This document shows, piece after piece, positions 62,350 to 64,000 of a stretch of DNA of 64,000 bases; position 1 is the stretch's first letter, and each line of letters begins with the position of its first letter. The notes beneath the pieces were generated by a model. It searched no databases and was not told the DNA's origin. It was given only the letters and a program-made list of their open reading frames with translations. This stretch comes from Polytrichum commune. Its lineage: Eukaryota > Streptophyta > Polytrichopsida > Polytrichales > Polytrichaceae. The stretch spans positions 29,202,001-29,266,000 of the forward strand of contig OX485803.1 in assembly GCA_950295325.1 (NCBI GenBank). The letters run 5' to 3'. Made by a program: the position numbers and the translations under genes.

Positions 62350-64000
62350 CGCCACACGCAACTTGAACTTGGCCATGATTGCAAGCAATTGCATTCGCAC
62401 ATCTTGTGCATTCCTTAACGACCGATACTGCACAAATATCTCGCGACACCATACGTCCGAGAAGTTGTTGAATTTTCAGACTTCGTAAAATGTGGGTAGG
62501 TCGCCCTCGGCCCGGAAAACTTTGTCTGTTCTCGATCAGCCTGTTCCTGTTTCCCTCTCGCCCTGTGGGAAATATCGCGAGCTTCCAACATAGAGACGAT
62601 GGTCAAGGTTTCGTTGCTGCAACCGAGTTCCACACTTAGGAGAAGGATCCAGTGGAAAGTCGGCCATTTGCGTCTCGAGATTCGTCACGACTCCCCCCCT
62701 CGTCCAGAGGGCCGAGACTGTACAGTCGGTCCATTGCGGAAACAAGAGCATGAGATAGAGGAGGTCGTTGATTTCCATTACTTTCAGTTCTTGGGATTGC
62801 ATTGTCAGGTTGACTCTCTCAATTTCGGGTTGGTTGGTAGCATCTCGTTACGAGGAGCGCTACCTGTGTGCAATCGGTAGCACTCGTCCGGCTCTGTTCT
62901 TCCCCCGCGTCCAGCTCGTTGAGTCACAGAGCCTTGGGGGATTGGAGTGATGACCAAAGAATCCAAGTCAAGCTTCGGATTAGAATCACTCTGCTTTGCA
63001 AATCCAGGATCCACAACATAGCAGATTCCGCAACATTGTGAGAGGAGCCTCCGCAATGTTGGTTGCCACAACCACTTTCCTCCGAATGTGGAGCGGGTTT
63101 AAAGATTCGTGTCTGCATTTCAATCGGCTGAGCACTGTAGACGGCATAAACGTTGAGCTTCGGCACTTTTGGACCCAAGGCTTTTACCCGCGCATCCAGA
63201 ATTTGACAGGCCATCTCAATCTTCTTTTGCTTTGCCAAACACATTGAGCACTGCGCAGCTTTCCAAAGTATTCAGTCACCGGCTCTCTGGAGTACAAGAT
63301 TTCCACATGGTGTACTCTTCCAGGAATGCTGACGATGGAGCAACCGAAAAAGTAGTCTTGCTGATTTCTCCGCGTCCAGTGTCTCAGAGGTGACGATGAG
63401 CTTCAAATCGGGTCTCCGATGCGTAAAAAGTTCTTGTGGATGGTGCATTCGTGAGGCTGCCTCGTCAAGCATGATATAGAATACGAAGACAACTTATCGT
63501 CCACCTGAATCTCACGCAGAAGCATGTCATCCGTCATGCACTTAATCACGGTCTCCGCGCTCGTTCGATCCTCAAACCGGATTGAAAATCTAACTTCTTC
63601 CCACATCGACATCCAACCTCCTCTGCTACTCTCTGTGCAACCGACGTCGCAGCAACTCGCCGAGGTCGAAAGCATCCGATCTTTCCTTTGCTCGTGTGTC
63701 CTGCTTCCGCGAGGTACTGTGCCATGTGTGTCGTCTTCCCACACCCGATCTCTCCTACCGATGACAACTATGACTTGATTCTCGTTCACGGCCTGCAATA
63801 ATTCGTTCCTAAGCCTGTAGATCGGCAGGTTCCGTCTCTACTCCTGGATCGAAAGCTTAGAGTACCGATGAAGAAGCCCAAACATTGGGTCCTTCCCATG
63901 CGCATCCTTCGTCCATGCGGGCATATTATCGAAGGCTTTCGATATTGACGCATCCTCCATTAATGATCCTCGAAGCTCCTGAGCGAGTTGTCTTTCCCCA
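62350..64000 (-). pseudogene. Pseudogene of a PRP22/DHX8-type DEAH-box splicing helicase, cut by the window edge
   Basis: Reading leftward from 64000, similarity to PRP22 follows the protein order over more than 1.6 kb, scattered over all three frames. In order: ERQLAQELRG, then MPAWTKDAHGKD (63.9 kb), then SKLSIQE followed by an in-frame TAG at 63840-63838, then [16 protein letters not shown] frame change leads to [20 protein letters not shown] (motif I). The DEAH box is lost (MLDEAA in one frame, LTRQPHEC in another), and motif III reads TSETLDAEK. Further on come [34 protein letters not shown] and RNAQDVRMQLLAIMAKF near 62.4 kb. At least four frameshifts and one nonsense change rule out a product. 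No introns interrupt it, which fits retrocopying, although intronless parents exist. The N-terminal part is outside the window. Confidence 0.9.

Overview
The window is nuclear DNA from a plant, most likely a land plant. The evidence is intron-dense genes with GT-AG splice sites, a 20-exon succinate-semialdehyde dehydrogenase of the plant ALDH5 type, a plant-type RINGv E3 ligase, and long AT-rich gene-poor stretches filled with small repeats. A non-flowering plant (bryophyte or lycophyte grade) fits the gene set, but I cannot show the species from the sequence.

I rebuilt the gene models by hand from splice sites and reading phase. Left to right they are: (1) 461-3246 (+), the last five exons of a PhoD-like metallophosphatase, with its 5' part off the left edge or unseen; (2) 11314-5376 (-), a 10-exon, 438-residue Fe(II)/2-oxoglutarate dioxygenase; (3) 12195-19725 (+), a complete 20-exon mitochondrial succinate-semialdehyde dehydrogenase of 513 residues; (4) about 19.8-30.1 kb, a 10 kb region of mobile-element and repeat relics with no supported gene; (5) 30141-44740 (+), a complete 31-exon exportin-4 of 1194 residues; (6) 49902-45822 (-), a 10-exon, 334-residue mitochondrial carrier of the oxoglutarate/malate or DTC type; (7) 50-56.6 kb, another repeat-rich stretch; (8) 56627-61322 (+), a RINGv (MARCH-type) membrane E3 ubiquitin ligase whose first exon I could not place; (9) 64000 to about 62350 (-), a broken copy of a PRP22-type DEAH-box splicing helicase cut by the right edge.

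The genes are unrelated housekeeping functions (phosphoester hydrolysis, GABA catabolism, nuclear transport, mitochondrial carboxylate exchange, membrane ubiquitination). They do not form a cluster or operon. Two mitochondrial genes are present: SSADH delivers succinate to the TCA cycle, and the carrier moves dicarboxylates across the inner membrane. The link between them is thematic only.

The non-genic signal is mostly repeats. One is a MITE-like family with long inverted repeats and a central palindrome, in at least five copies, four of them inside introns. Another is a dispersed family carrying an internal G-tract, in at least six copies on both strands. There are also a tRNA-like SINE candidate, a TA-flanked short inverted-repeat element, an LTR-like relic followed by three 152-bp tandem units, and intronic tandem duplications, one of which copies a splice donor. 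I see no convincing new biological system; the repeat families and the duplicated splice site are the most worthwhile leads.
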